A stretch of DNA of 12,377 nucleotides from Thermobaculum sp042408415 (GTDB lineage Bacteria > Chloroflexota > Chloroflexia > Thermobaculales > Thermobaculaceae): contig JBHORE010000203.1 of NCBI GenBank assembly GCA_042408415.1, forward strand, positions 1-12,377, given 5' to 3'. The translations under genes were made by a program, and so were the position numbers. Under the pieces are notes generated by a model that was given only the letters and a program-made list of their open reading frames with translations, did not search any database and was not told the DNA's origin. This document shows positions 1-5,864 of this stretch, piece after piece (position 1 is the first letter of the stretch; each line of letters starts with the position of its first letter).

Positions 1-170
1 TGATTTCCTTGCTCGGTGCTTCTCCTTTGATCCTGTGTCTGGATTGCACAAACTCAACATGTTGGATTAGGGAACCCTCCTTCCATACACTCGAAAGTTA
101 AGTAGTCGTTTGCATCTCCTGTTATTTCCCACGTACCGACCAATTTATTCAGACTGGCTGGAGAGCACTA
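1..170 (-). pseudogene. Decayed fragment of a small 'LVGTW...MEGG' hypothetical protein, runs off left edge
   Basis: Reading leftward on the minus strand, one frame (about 168 to 73) gives LNKLVGTWEITGD, then LTFECMEGG, and stops at TGA just past position 60. A second frame (about 76 to 1) continues with SLIQHVEF, then HRIKG and EAPSKEI. Together these match, from memory, the order of conserved blocks in a widespread family of small lipocalin-like hypothetical proteins: LVGTW near the N-terminus, EWMEGGFFLIQHVD, RIKG, then GEEPSxxI. I am unsure of the formal family name (possibly DUF1579-like). The shift near 70-77 fits one extra or two missing bases. HRIKG runs straight into EAPS where relatives usually have a dozen or so more residues, suggesting an internal deletion as well. 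No start codon or ribosome site precedes it; the frame begins right after a TAG at 171-173. The 3' end lies outside the window. Confidence 0.55.
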
Positions 171-528
171 CTACCGAATCAAACGGAGCGAATCCGTGTT
201 ACAGACGGCCAGGGAAGGCGGCATACCGTGCGAAAAGTCCAGCGGGTTCGCCACATCGATCAGAATCTTCCCCCGGAGGTTCGCTGCACCGCCGTCTCGA
301 TCGCCTGCATGGAAGCAACTCCAGCGGTGCAATTGAAGGAATCTCTCCAAATGCGGCGGCATCGGCAAAGGTCCCGTGCGACGCCCGCGGGCCATTGGCC
401 GCTACCCACCGGGCTGCTTTTTCGTTATCTGCCGTGCGCGAGCTCATACCCACTTCATGCCCAAGCTGGATGAGCTTCGAGTCAATCGTCTGTCCGACCG
501 TGCCCGTGCCGAGGATGCCGATGTTCAT
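171..528 (-). pseudogene. Frameshifted, truncated NADP/F420-dependent oxidoreductase-like gene
   Basis: The start at 528 is good: GAGGAG lies 7 bases upstream of an ATG that opens MNIGILGTGTVGQTI, a Rossmann dinucleotide-binding loop (GxGxVG). It is followed by SRTADNEKAARWVAANG and TFADAAAFGEI. The reading then changes frame near 336-342, continuing as FNCTAGVASMQAIETA, and changes again near 288-290, continuing as AANLRGKILIDVANPLDFSHG and ending SLAVCNTDSL. Adding one base at each place restores one continuous protein, so these are two single-base losses. After NTDSL (near 185) similarity stops and a TAG follows at 171. Intact members are about 200 residues and reduce or oxidise NADP or F420; this one keeps roughly the first 115 and must be dead unless the shifts are sequencing errors. 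Local GC is about 63% at 241-300, well above the rest of the window, which suggests an imported gene. Confidence 0.75.
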
Positions 529-669
529 TGTGCACTCCTCTCGTTAGCTGCCCAACGACCTTGAGATAAGCCGCCCGGCCAGCGCTTTGATAGTTGCATG
601 AATCCGATTCGTCTCAGCTAGCAAGGTCGATCTATAGAGTGGTTAGGTGTCTCAGATCAGCTGGACAAC

Positions 670-1182
670 TCAAGCCCGCAGGCCGAGCCAGCCGAATATC
701 ATCCCTGGGAGTAAGAGAAGGGTTGGTATCCAAAAGATGGGCGGAAGGTCGACAAACTGAATAGAGATGCCAGCTTTCAAGTAGGGCTTGAAAATGAGAA
801 ACCAGTAAGGGAGAACTAACAGTCCAGTTAGGGTGAGTGTTGCAAATGCCCACACTTGATGCTGGCGAAGTCCAAACCATGTGAGAGAAATAATGAATAT
901 GCCTATTATAACGAGTGATCCGCCAGCATTGGTCAAGAATAGCGTGCGGAACATCGCCAGCTCCTTGTTTCTATCTAGCAGTTCAGACGGCGCTGCTCCA
1001 AAGAGCTGTCTATCGGTTTGCTGCGAGATGAAGATAGCACTACGTCCAAATTTTGAGTTGACAAAGATCGGCGTGAGTATCCCGATCAACAGATGAACGA
1101 CTCCTGATAATAGAAAGCAAATAACACTAATGCCGAGTGGAGTTGCCCAATGGAAAGTAGATACAGTCTGAGATTGATCCAT
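670..1182 (-). CDS. Four-helix integral membrane protein of unknown function
   Basis: A 170-residue hydrophobic protein I cannot assign to a named family. It starts at an ATG with AAGGAG seven bases upstream, a clear ribosome site. Predicted membrane segments lie at about residues 15-40, 84-104, 110-130 and 147-168. A soluble loop at about 41-83 contains FGRSAIFISQQTDRQLFG and PSELLDRNKELAMFR. The pattern of a long first loop followed by three closely spaced helices (TWFGLRQ, LPYWFLIFKPYLKAG, DLPPIFWIP) resembles small uncharacterised membrane proteins of Chloroflexota and Actinobacteria, judged from memory. It lies 82 bp downstream of the DUF1028 gene in the same direction and could be read through from it. 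I see no convincing terminator after its stop. No catalytic or metal-binding motif is visible. Confidence 0.75.
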   Translation of the reverse strand: MDQSQTVSTFHWATPLGISVICFLLSGVVHLLIGILTPIFVNSKFGRSAIFISQQTDRQLFGAAPSELLDRNKELAMFRTLFLTNAGGSLVIIGIFIISLTWFGLRQHQVWAFATLTLTGLLVLPYWFLIFKPYLKAGISIQFVDLPPIFWIPTLLLLPGMIFGWLGLRA

Positions 1183-1264
1183 GGTAGGCTCCTTGTTGGA
1201 GAACTATGTTTTGGCTGGAATGTTAGTACTGATGCTTATAAGGTTTCGCAGGGATAATTTATTG

Positions 1265-2167
1265 TTAAGCTAGGTCAGATACAAGCGAACCTAATTTTTC
1301 GCGACTTACAGGGATTATCCCAGCATCTGCGAAGCGCAGCAACAATTTACTCCATCCAGAATGAATGATATAAGCTTTTTGCAAAGCCATGCGTGCTTCA
1401 TCGACTTGCCCTAACAACAGTAGTGGTAGAGCCCGTCTGAACTGGAACTCTGGCTCGTCAGGGAATTCTGCGCAGCATTCCTCAAGATCAGCTAAACCCG
1501 TAGCAACCTCACCCATCATAACTTTGTTGATTCCTTGGTCGGCAAGTTGATGGGCTCGAGCATACCTCAATAAACGCTTGATCTCGCCCAGAGGATCTGG
1601 GCTGTCATCCACTCGCAGATCAACCAAGTGGTCCAGCTCATTTATTCCGGAGGATTTACCAGATACCACGATTAGCGCTGCTGATTGCCTCCCAAGAATA
1701 TTGCCACCTTCATCCTCGGCACCTTCAAGCGCTGCCAGCAATCGATCAGCAAGTTGTCCATCCGTATTTTCAAATGCGGAAACCATAGCTTGCCATACGG
1801 TAGGTTGTGCCATCATATTAGCTTGAGCACAGCAATGCATACCAACAGCATGTCCTGCTGCTGCTACACAGTTGGTTCCAGTGTGGACCGCCATACGGCC
1901 TTGTATATCTAAAATCGCTACCTGACGCATAGAGGCCCCTGCGTCCTCACTTAGTAATTGCTCTAAGATCTGCTTTGGTTCCTGCCCAGATCTCAGCCTT
2001 CGCAAAGTTTCATAACCATAAATCGGGTTAGCGAAGGACTGTGATGCGACTACACCAACACCAGCTTCGATCCAAGGCACTATTCTTCCCACAGCAAAAT
2101 GGCGCGACTGGACGTCTATACCTAATTCATTATTAGCAGGGTCGTGTGCAATAATTGAGTAAGTCAT
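1265..2167 (-). CDS. DUF1028 family protein (Ntn-hydrolase fold) with helical C-terminal tail
   Basis: The first 200 residues match the DUF1028 family: MTYSIIAHDP, ELGIDVQSRHFAVG (14-27), PWIEAGVGVVASQSFANP (31-48), CAQANMM (113-119), then ADRLLAALEGAEDEGG and GRQSAALIVV. It ends with VDLRVDDSPDPLGEIKRLL (182-200). The fold is Ntn-hydrolase-like, with a suggested amide or peptide hydrolase role, but no substrate is established. Residues about 205-275 are helical and resemble a TPR-like tail (LADLEECCAEFPDEPEFQFRRA), where other members often carry a peptidoglycan-binding domain. No signal peptide is visible, so it is probably cytoplasmic. The ATG has AGGTGA six bases upstream. The gene begins a transcription direction shared with the membrane protein 82 bp downstream. 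Upstream lies the ORF-poor region. Confidence 0.88.
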   Translation of the reverse strand: MTYSIIAHDPANNELGIDVQSRHFAVGRIVPWIEAGVGVVASQSFANPIYGYETLRRLRSGQEPKQILEQLLSEDAGASMRQVAILDIQGRMAVHTGTNCVAAAGHAVGMHCCAQANMMAQPTVWQAMVSAFENTDGQLADRLLAALEGAEDEGGNILGRQSAALIVVSGKSSGINELDHLVDLRVDDSPDPLGEIKRLLRYARAHQLADQGINKVMMGEVATGLADLEECCAEFPDEPEFQFRRALPLLLLGQVDEARMALQKAYIIHSGWSKLLLRFADAGIIPVSREKLGSLVSDLA

Positions 2168-2186
2168 AGTTTCACCTCATTACTTA

Positions 2187-2249
2187 GCTATCATTCTTCT
2201 TAGATAGCCCAATCTACACAACCCAACTTTTAGTCCAGCCATGGCTATC
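2187..2249. repeat. Three GCTATC/GATAGC copies upstream of the DUF1028 gene
   Basis: GCTATC at 2187-2192 and its complement GATAGC at 2203-2208 form an inverted pair with a 10-base spacer, 20-41 bases before the DUF1028 start codon. A third copy, GCTATC, is at 2244-2249 next to the palindrome AGCCATGGCT. The pair could be an operator or a hairpin in the leader of the mRNA. Six-base motifs recur by chance in AT-rich DNA, so this is tentative. I could not pick a convincing promoter here. Confidence 0.3.
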
Positions 2250-2555
2250 TATTACAACAAACATTGGCTCTCATGCAGGATTCATGGCGGGCTTATCTTA
2301 TTACCAACAATGGTTCAGCGGACGACGAGTGTTTATGATCGCAAAGTCTAAGAAATTTTCCTACTTTGGTGAAGGCCGATTCCCTAAGCTTGTCTTGACA
2401 AATTGGCAATTGTTATCAATCATCGATATTTGTGGAGCTCTATGTTAGCAGGCTAGTGCAGAGTAAATAGTATTATGAAAAAATTAGAGATAACTCAAAC
2501 GAAGAGTATTAGGTATAAGTAAAGGGTTTATAGCAGCGATATCTTTAGCTCGCCT

Positions 2556-2609
2556 AAGATAAAAATCTCGCCTTTAATCGATATATTCATAATAAAAGAT
2601 AAAAGTCTC
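2556..2609 (+). repeat. Short imperfect direct repeat AAGATAAAAATCTC / AAGATAAAAGTCTC
   Basis: Two 14-base copies at 2556-2569 and 2596-2609 differ at one position and are 40 bp apart. They sit in the ORF-poor region. The spacing is near four helical turns, so a protein-binding pair is conceivable, but the AT-rich context makes chance recurrence quite likely. Confidence 0.35.
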
Positions 2610-2954
2610 TATAGGTTTTGCCTCCTTGTTGAGCTGCGTCCATTGATGACATGCATTATATCACCGCTGCTAAGAAGTAAAGTGTATTTATGGTCTAGAA
2701 AAGGTTTCGAATACTAGAAATGTTTGCTTACGGAGAGATTTTAGGTAATATCCTGTACAGGACGGCAAATCGCTGCCTCCTGTATTTCTAAGTACTATTG
2801 GGCGTTAAAGTAATACTACTCTCGTCTATTAGAAGCAATTTTTCTCTTATTGCCATATTTTTAGACTTACTGCTCAAGTCATATATTGTGTTAGCTAGTC
2901 CAAGCTTTTAAAGCTCTCTTAGTCTACGGGAACTAACTGCTAATATGTGAATAC

Positions 2955-3299
2955 TCATTTTATATCTATTACTTTATATTCTTCTGGAACGTTCTGCGCC
3001 CAGTACTCATAAGGGTCAAAATCTATATTCACGTTTTCCTTGCAGCCGATACTTCTATATCTGAAATCTCTTTGAAAAGTAAGTTTCGGAATATGCAAGG
3101 TCCATATCATGCACCTCTAAGTTCCGATCTTGTACATAAGCAAAACAGGGCAAGACTACTGCTTAGTACTGGCCAGATGTTTAGTTCGTTGCATATCATA
3201 AGTGTCCACCAGTAAAGGGCGTGCGCAGAAAGAAGTGCTCAGAATTCTTGGGGTTGTTGTGACCTTGATCGCGTCACTCACAATATGTGTGTTCTTTAC
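2955..3299 (-). pseudogene. Possible decayed coding sequence in three successive frames
   Basis: Just downstream of the sulfurtransferase, three minus-strand frames follow one another with small overlaps. Frame one (3299 to 3159) includes ARPLLVDTYDMQRTKHLAS. Frame two (3162 to 3058) includes AVVLPCFAYVQDR and LEVHDMDLAYSETYFSKRF. Frame three (3116 to a TGA at 2955) includes FRYRSIGCKENV and NIDFDPYEYWAQNVPEEYK. The composition of the last two looks protein-like rather than random, rich in Asp, Glu and Tyr, and the hand-offs would need two frameshifts. I cannot name a family. In AT-rich DNA, 35-50 codon open runs are common, so this is a suspicion only; plain intergenic DNA is the main alternative. 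Confidence 0.25.
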
Positions 3300-4153
3300 T
3301 CATCACCTGTAGATATGGGTCTGCTTTCGTCCGTTATCCACTCGCTCCAGGAACCTGGATACAGCTTTGGCATTCCTAATCCAGCGTGAGCAAATGCAAG
3401 GACGTTGTGAGCTGCAGTTACTCCGGATCCACAGTAAAACACTATGGAATCTGGAGGATATTGCTCTACAAGCGGGGCAAATCTTTCTCTAAGGCTTTGA
3501 GGTGATCTGAAGAATCGGCCTGCATCCAGATTTTCGGTATATGGTAACGATACTGCAGTGGGTATATGACCTGCCTTTGAATCTATGGTCTCATTTTCTC
3601 CCCTGTATCTATCATTTGTTCTTGAATCAACTATCTTGCAAGACTTTGAAGCTATTCCTGCAAGAAGGTCATCGGCAGAGGCTATAAGTTTGTGGTTGTA
3701 TTTACCGTGAAACTCGGTCCTAGTTCTAATCTCATTCCCACTAACAACTGGAAGGCCATTAGCAACCCATGCTCTAAAGCCTCCATCTAGGACAGCTACG
3801 CTATTGTGCCCTGCCCATCTGAGCAGCCACCAGAGCCTGGCGGCTGCCATAGCACCAGTCTGCTCGTCGTAGGCCACGACTTGTGATTCTTGCGAGACGC
3901 CAAGCCGAGACATAGTCTCGTCGAAGTCTTTTGGATCAGGGAGTGGGTGACGTCCTGTCTTGCCCGGTATTACTTTCCCGGATAGATCTTTATCCAGGTG
4001 TGCATATACCGCGCCTGGTATGTGAGCTTGAAGATAATCCCTTAGACCTTGCTCAGGATTGCCAAGTGTATAGCGACAATCTATAAAGACCCATTGTGGA
4101 TCCTGTAAATGCTTTGCTGCCTCTTGTACGCTAATAATTGTTTCATATGGCAC
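3296..4153 (-). CDS. Two-domain sulfurtransferase (thiosulfate/3-mercaptopyruvate type)
   Basis: A tandem-rhodanese enzyme of 285 residues, the usual length. It moves sulfane sulfur from thiosulfate or 3-mercaptopyruvate to cyanide or thiol acceptors. The N-terminal inactive rhodanese domain (about 1-140) shows VFIDCRY, HIPGAVYAHLD and VAYDEQTGAMAAARLWWLL. The C-terminal catalytic domain (about 150-280) shows KIVDSR, GHIPTAVSLPY and the active loop CGSGVTA with Cys241, followed by LYPGSWSEW. The CGSGVTA loop is closer to mercaptopyruvate sulfurtransferases than to the CRKGVT loop of classical rhodaneses, but substrate cannot be fixed from sequence. The start is GTG at 4151-4153; the ribosome site AGGGGT overlaps the msrA stop codon. 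It follows msrA by 11 bp, so the two are almost certainly co-transcribed and may be translationally coupled. No signal peptide is visible. Confidence 0.93.
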   Translation of the reverse strand: MPYETIISVQEAAKHLQDPQWVFIDCRYTLGNPEQGLRDYLQAHIPGAVYAHLDKDLSGKVIPGKTGRHPLPDPKDFDETMSRLGVSQESQVVAYDEQTGAMAAARLWWLLRWAGHNSVAVLDGGFRAWVANGLPVVSGNEIRTRTEFHGKYNHKLIASADDLLAGIASKSCKIVDSRTNDRYRGENETIDSKAGHIPTAVSLPYTENLDAGRFFRSPQSLRERFAPLVEQYPPDSIVFYCGSGVTAAHNVLAFAHAGLGMPKLYPGSWSEWITDESRPISTGDE

Positions 4154-4164
4154 GGCATTTACCC

Positions 4165-4713
4165 CTATTGCTTTATTAGATCTACATATCTCTTGCGAAA
4201 CTTCTCGTACTTCGGGGCTATTACCAGTCTGCAGTAGGCTTGGTGAGGATTACGACGGAAGTAATCCCAATGATATTCCTCTGCTGGGTAAAAGGCTTCA
4301 AAGGGTACAACTTGCGTTACTATAGGGTTCTTCCACACATTGTTCCTAGTTAGCTCTTCAATCACCTCCTGCGCGATCCTTCGCTGCTCTTCATCGTGGT
4401 ACAGGATGATTGACCTATACTGAGTGCCTACATCCTCACCTTGTCTATTGGGGGTAGTTGGATCATGTACCGAGAAGAAGACCTCTAATAGATCCCGAAA
4501 CGAGATTTGACTAGGGTCGAACTTTATGTTGACGACCTCCGCGTGCCCGGTTGTGTCGGTACATACTTGCTCATATGTGGGATTGGGTACATGTCCTCCT
4601 GAGTAGCCTGGAATCACCTCTATAACACCTTTGAGGTCCTTGAATACGGGCTCCATGCACCAGAAGCAACCACCTCCAAGGGTAGCTTCCTGTATGTGAC
4701 TATTATTTGACAT
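4165..4713 (-). CDS. msrA: Peptide-methionine (S)-S-oxide reductase MsrA
   Basis: Reduces the S-epimer of methionine sulfoxide in proteins and free methionine, a cytoplasmic repair of oxidative damage. The catalytic GGCFWC motif is at residues 14-19 with nucleophile Cys16, and the following Glu21 fits the conserved site. Further family blocks are VIPGYSGGHVPNPTYEQVC (33-51), TGHAEVVNIKFDP (55-67), FFSVHDPTTPNRQGEDVGTQYRS and the C-terminal FYPAEEYHWDYFRRNP (141-156). At 182 residues it is a normal single-domain MsrA, with no MsrB domain attached. Cys19 and Cys161 are candidates for recycling cysteines. The ATG has AGGTGAG a few bases upstream. A perfect -10 and a tandem repeat precede it (listed separately). 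It leads a short operon with the sulfurtransferase downstream. Confidence 0.97.
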   Translation of the reverse strand: MSNNSHIQEATLGGGCFWCMEPVFKDLKGVIEVIPGYSGGHVPNPTYEQVCTDTTGHAEVVNIKFDPSQISFRDLLEVFFSVHDPTTPNRQGEDVGTQYRSIILYHDEEQRRIAQEVIEELTRNNVWKNPIVTQVVPFEAFYPAEEYHWDYFRRNPHQAYCRLVIAPKYEKFRKRYVDLIKQ

Positions 4714-4751
4714 GGTTACTCACCTCTATCAGTTGCGTAATCGTCCGATCA

Positions 4752-4757
4752 ATTATA
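4752..4757 (-). promoter_or_regulatory. Candidate -10 box (TATAAT) for msrA
   Basis: On the minus strand TATAAT lies 38 bases before the msrA start codon, in the 87-bp gap after the ATP-grasp gene. No good -35 sits at 16-18 bases (GATCGC at 17). A promoter that depends on an activator would look like this, and the tandem repeat at 4782-4805 lies just upstream. The alternative is that msrA is only read through from the ATP-grasp gene. Confidence 0.45.
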
Positions 4758-4781
4758 TGACCTAGGAATGAATAGCGATCT

Positions 4782-4805
4782 ATATGTTCTAGGATATGTT
4801 CTAGG
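4782..4805 (+). repeat. Perfect tandem 12-bp repeat ATATGTTCTAGG x2
   Basis: Two identical 12-base units abut at 4782-4793 and 4794-4805. The second unit contains the stop codon of the ATP-grasp gene (4801-4803) and runs into the 12-base palindrome CTAGGATCCTAG at 4801-4812. Another CCTAGG is at 4761-4766. The array sits about 25-50 bases upstream of the msrA -10 box, where an activator would bind. A recent local duplication is the other explanation. Confidence 0.8.
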
Positions 4806-5724
4806 ATCCTAGCTTTGGGTTTCTGTAGATGGGCTCTCCATTAGCTATCTTTATAGTTAGCTGATTTAGGAGCTCAGCAAGTGCCTTGATTGCCCACTTA
4901 AAATCTGATTCTTCCATGGCATCAGGATCGATATCCGGTATTGGGTTGAGGCAATCTATAAGAAAAGCCTTGTCCTCACAGATGGCCCATTCCACCAGGT
5001 TTATATCGTAGCCAAGCTCTTTGACTACCTTAGCTGAATCCGACATAATACGCGCTTCGAGCTCATTGGGTATTCCTTGACTACCAGGTAGATATCTCTT
5101 CTTCTGAAAGTCAAAGTACATAGGTATAACTTCCTCTCCTATAACCAGGCAACGAACAAAAAGATTCCAGTCTATGAGTTCCTGTACCATGACTGTTCTC
5201 GTCGATGTATGTCGGTAGTTTTCCATAAGCTCATCTACTGAGTGGCATATATGTAGCTCAGACCACTCTCCTTTTTCTGCGTCCTTCAATATGCAGGGTA
5301 AACCTACTTCTTCTGCTACCTCGTACCAATCAACTGGTAGTGGATGGCTTGCTAGCTCTCGGGATGGAGAATAATTTTCCAAAAAGTAGTGATTGGGTAG
5401 TAGTACAGTTTTGGGTGTTAGTAGACCTAGTTTATGAGCCAGAGATATCTGATGAAACTTATCATCTGAGGAAGATACAAACGGGTTGTTGATAACATAG
5501 ACACCACTTATTAAGGCATGCTTGAGGTAGGCCCTGTAAAATGGGACTACATGCGAAAGCCTGTCAACAATAACAGAATATCTACAGTCTTCTCCCAGCT
5601 CTACTGCTCCTAGCCTGACGATTTGCATATCTACGTGTGGATAGTTGGATGTGATCTCTTGTAAAAGTGCACTGACCAGATTTTTCTCTCTTCCTACCAG
5701 AAGTCCCACTCTTGGTTTTTCCAT
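4801..5724 (-). CDS. ATP-grasp superfamily protein, RimK/glutathione-synthetase-like, substrate unknown
   Basis: A 307-residue protein with the order of an ATP-grasp ligase. There is an N-terminal pre-ATP-grasp domain (about 1-80, GLLVGREKNLVSALL), then NPFVSSSDDKFHQISLAHKLG (80-100) carrying the usual DK motif. Next comes LPCILKDAEKG (142-152) with the ATP-binding Lys147, then VMVQELI (178-184) with the hinge-region Gln-Glu, FVRCLVIG (189-196), VEWAICED and IDCLNPIPDID (256-266). The last block stands where metal-binding ExNxxP usually is, with Asp in place of Glu. Such enzymes join a carboxylate to an amine or thiol using ATP. The substrate cannot be read from sequence, and a non-catalytic relative is possible. 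The ATG has AGGAGG six bases upstream. It is divergent from ppc and lies 87 bp before msrA, in the same direction. Confidence 0.8.
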   Translation of the reverse strand: MEKPRVGLLVGREKNLVSALLQEITSNYPHVDMQIVRLGAVELGEDCRYSVIVDRLSHVVPFYRAYLKHALISGVYVINNPFVSSSDDKFHQISLAHKLGLLTPKTVLLPNHYFLENYSPSRELASHPLPVDWYEVAEEVGLPCILKDAEKGEWSELHICHSVDELMENYRHTSTRTVMVQELIDWNLFVRCLVIGEEVIPMYFDFQKKRYLPGSQGIPNELEARIMSDSAKVVKELGYDINLVEWAICEDKAFLIDCLNPIPDIDPDAMEESDFKWAIKALAELLNQLTIKIANGEPIYRNPKLGS

Positions 5725-5745
5725 GGCCTTCCTCCTGGTGATACG

Positions 5746-5770
5746 AAAAATGGCCTAATCGCCTTTAGGC
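5746..5770 (-). terminator. Terminator-like hairpin in the leader of the ATP-grasp gene
   Basis: On the minus strand GCCTAA and TTAGGC (5753-5758 and 5765-5770) pair perfectly around a 6-base loop and are followed two bases later by five T (5746-5750). A second, mutually exclusive hairpin uses CGCCT and AGGCG (5760-5764/5767-5771). This sits between the candidate promoter and the ribosome site, as an attenuator would. The stem is short, with only three G-C pairs, so its strength is doubtful. Confidence 0.35.
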
Positions 5771-5796
5771 GCGGTTACAGCAATTATTGGGCCCTT

Positions 5797-5826
5797 ATTG
5801 TACTTGAGTTATTGTAGATCAACAAT
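5797..5826. promoter_or_regulatory. Overlapping divergent promoter candidates with ATTGT...ACAAT inverted repeats
   Basis: For the ATP-grasp gene (minus), TTGTTG (5820-5825) and TACAAT (5797-5802) are 17 bases apart. For ppc (plus), TTGTAC (5798-5803) and AACAAT (5821-5826) are also 17 bases apart. The two sets overlap face to face, so both could not be used at once. ATTGT at 5797 and 5811 and ACAAT at 5822 form inverted repeats. The 16 bases at 5811-5826 are nearly palindromic around GATC, a plausible operator. Match to consensus is moderate for -10 boxes and weak for -35 boxes. Confidence 0.4.
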
Positions 5827-5864
5827 GCAAAATGGTCTTGAAATAACATCTGGTAGGTAGAGGT

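Larger units (their letters stand above)
2168..3295. other. 1.1-kb AT-rich region without a convincing gene
   Basis: This is the largest gap in the window. It is AT-rich and no frame on either strand gives a protein with a recognisable motif and a good ribosome site. The longest open plus-strand stretch is about 87 codons ending at 2448, with an internal ATG at 2284, but its translation looks random. A TTGACA at 2395-2400 lacks a -10 at the right distance. An imperfect direct repeat is at 2556-2609, and short palindromes such as CCTGTACAGG occur near 2750. I see no tRNA, rRNA or recognised riboswitch. The right part, 2955-3299, may be a decayed coding sequence (listed separately). Confidence 0.6.

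Noticed and set aside
110..547. 145-codon open frame on the plus strand
   Set aside because: It is antisense to the oxidoreductase remnant, whose frames show true family motifs. The plus translation is Ser/Arg/Pro-rich with no motif or ribosome site.
556..629. Inverted repeat CGACCTTG (556-563) and CAAGGTCG (622-629)
   Set aside because: Considered as ends of a small mobile element, but 8-base pairs at this distance are expected several times by chance in a window this long, and no target duplication is visible.
2395..2430. TTGACA promoter element in the ORF-poor gap
   Set aside because: No acceptable -10 at 16-18 bases; the nearest AT-rich hexamers are at about 13 and 24.
2284..2448. Plus-strand open frame starting MAGLSYYQQWFSG, within an 87-codon open run
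   Set aside because: Only a weak ribosome site, no recognisable family and random-looking aromatic-rich composition in AT-rich DNA.
2475..2522. Tiny plus-strand frame MKKLEITQTKSIRYK
   Set aside because: Fifteen codons, no clear ribosome site and no neighbour to suggest a leader peptide.
3258..3286. GTGAC/GTCAC hairpin after the sulfurtransferase as a terminator
   Set aside because: Short stem of five pairs and no T run on the minus strand.
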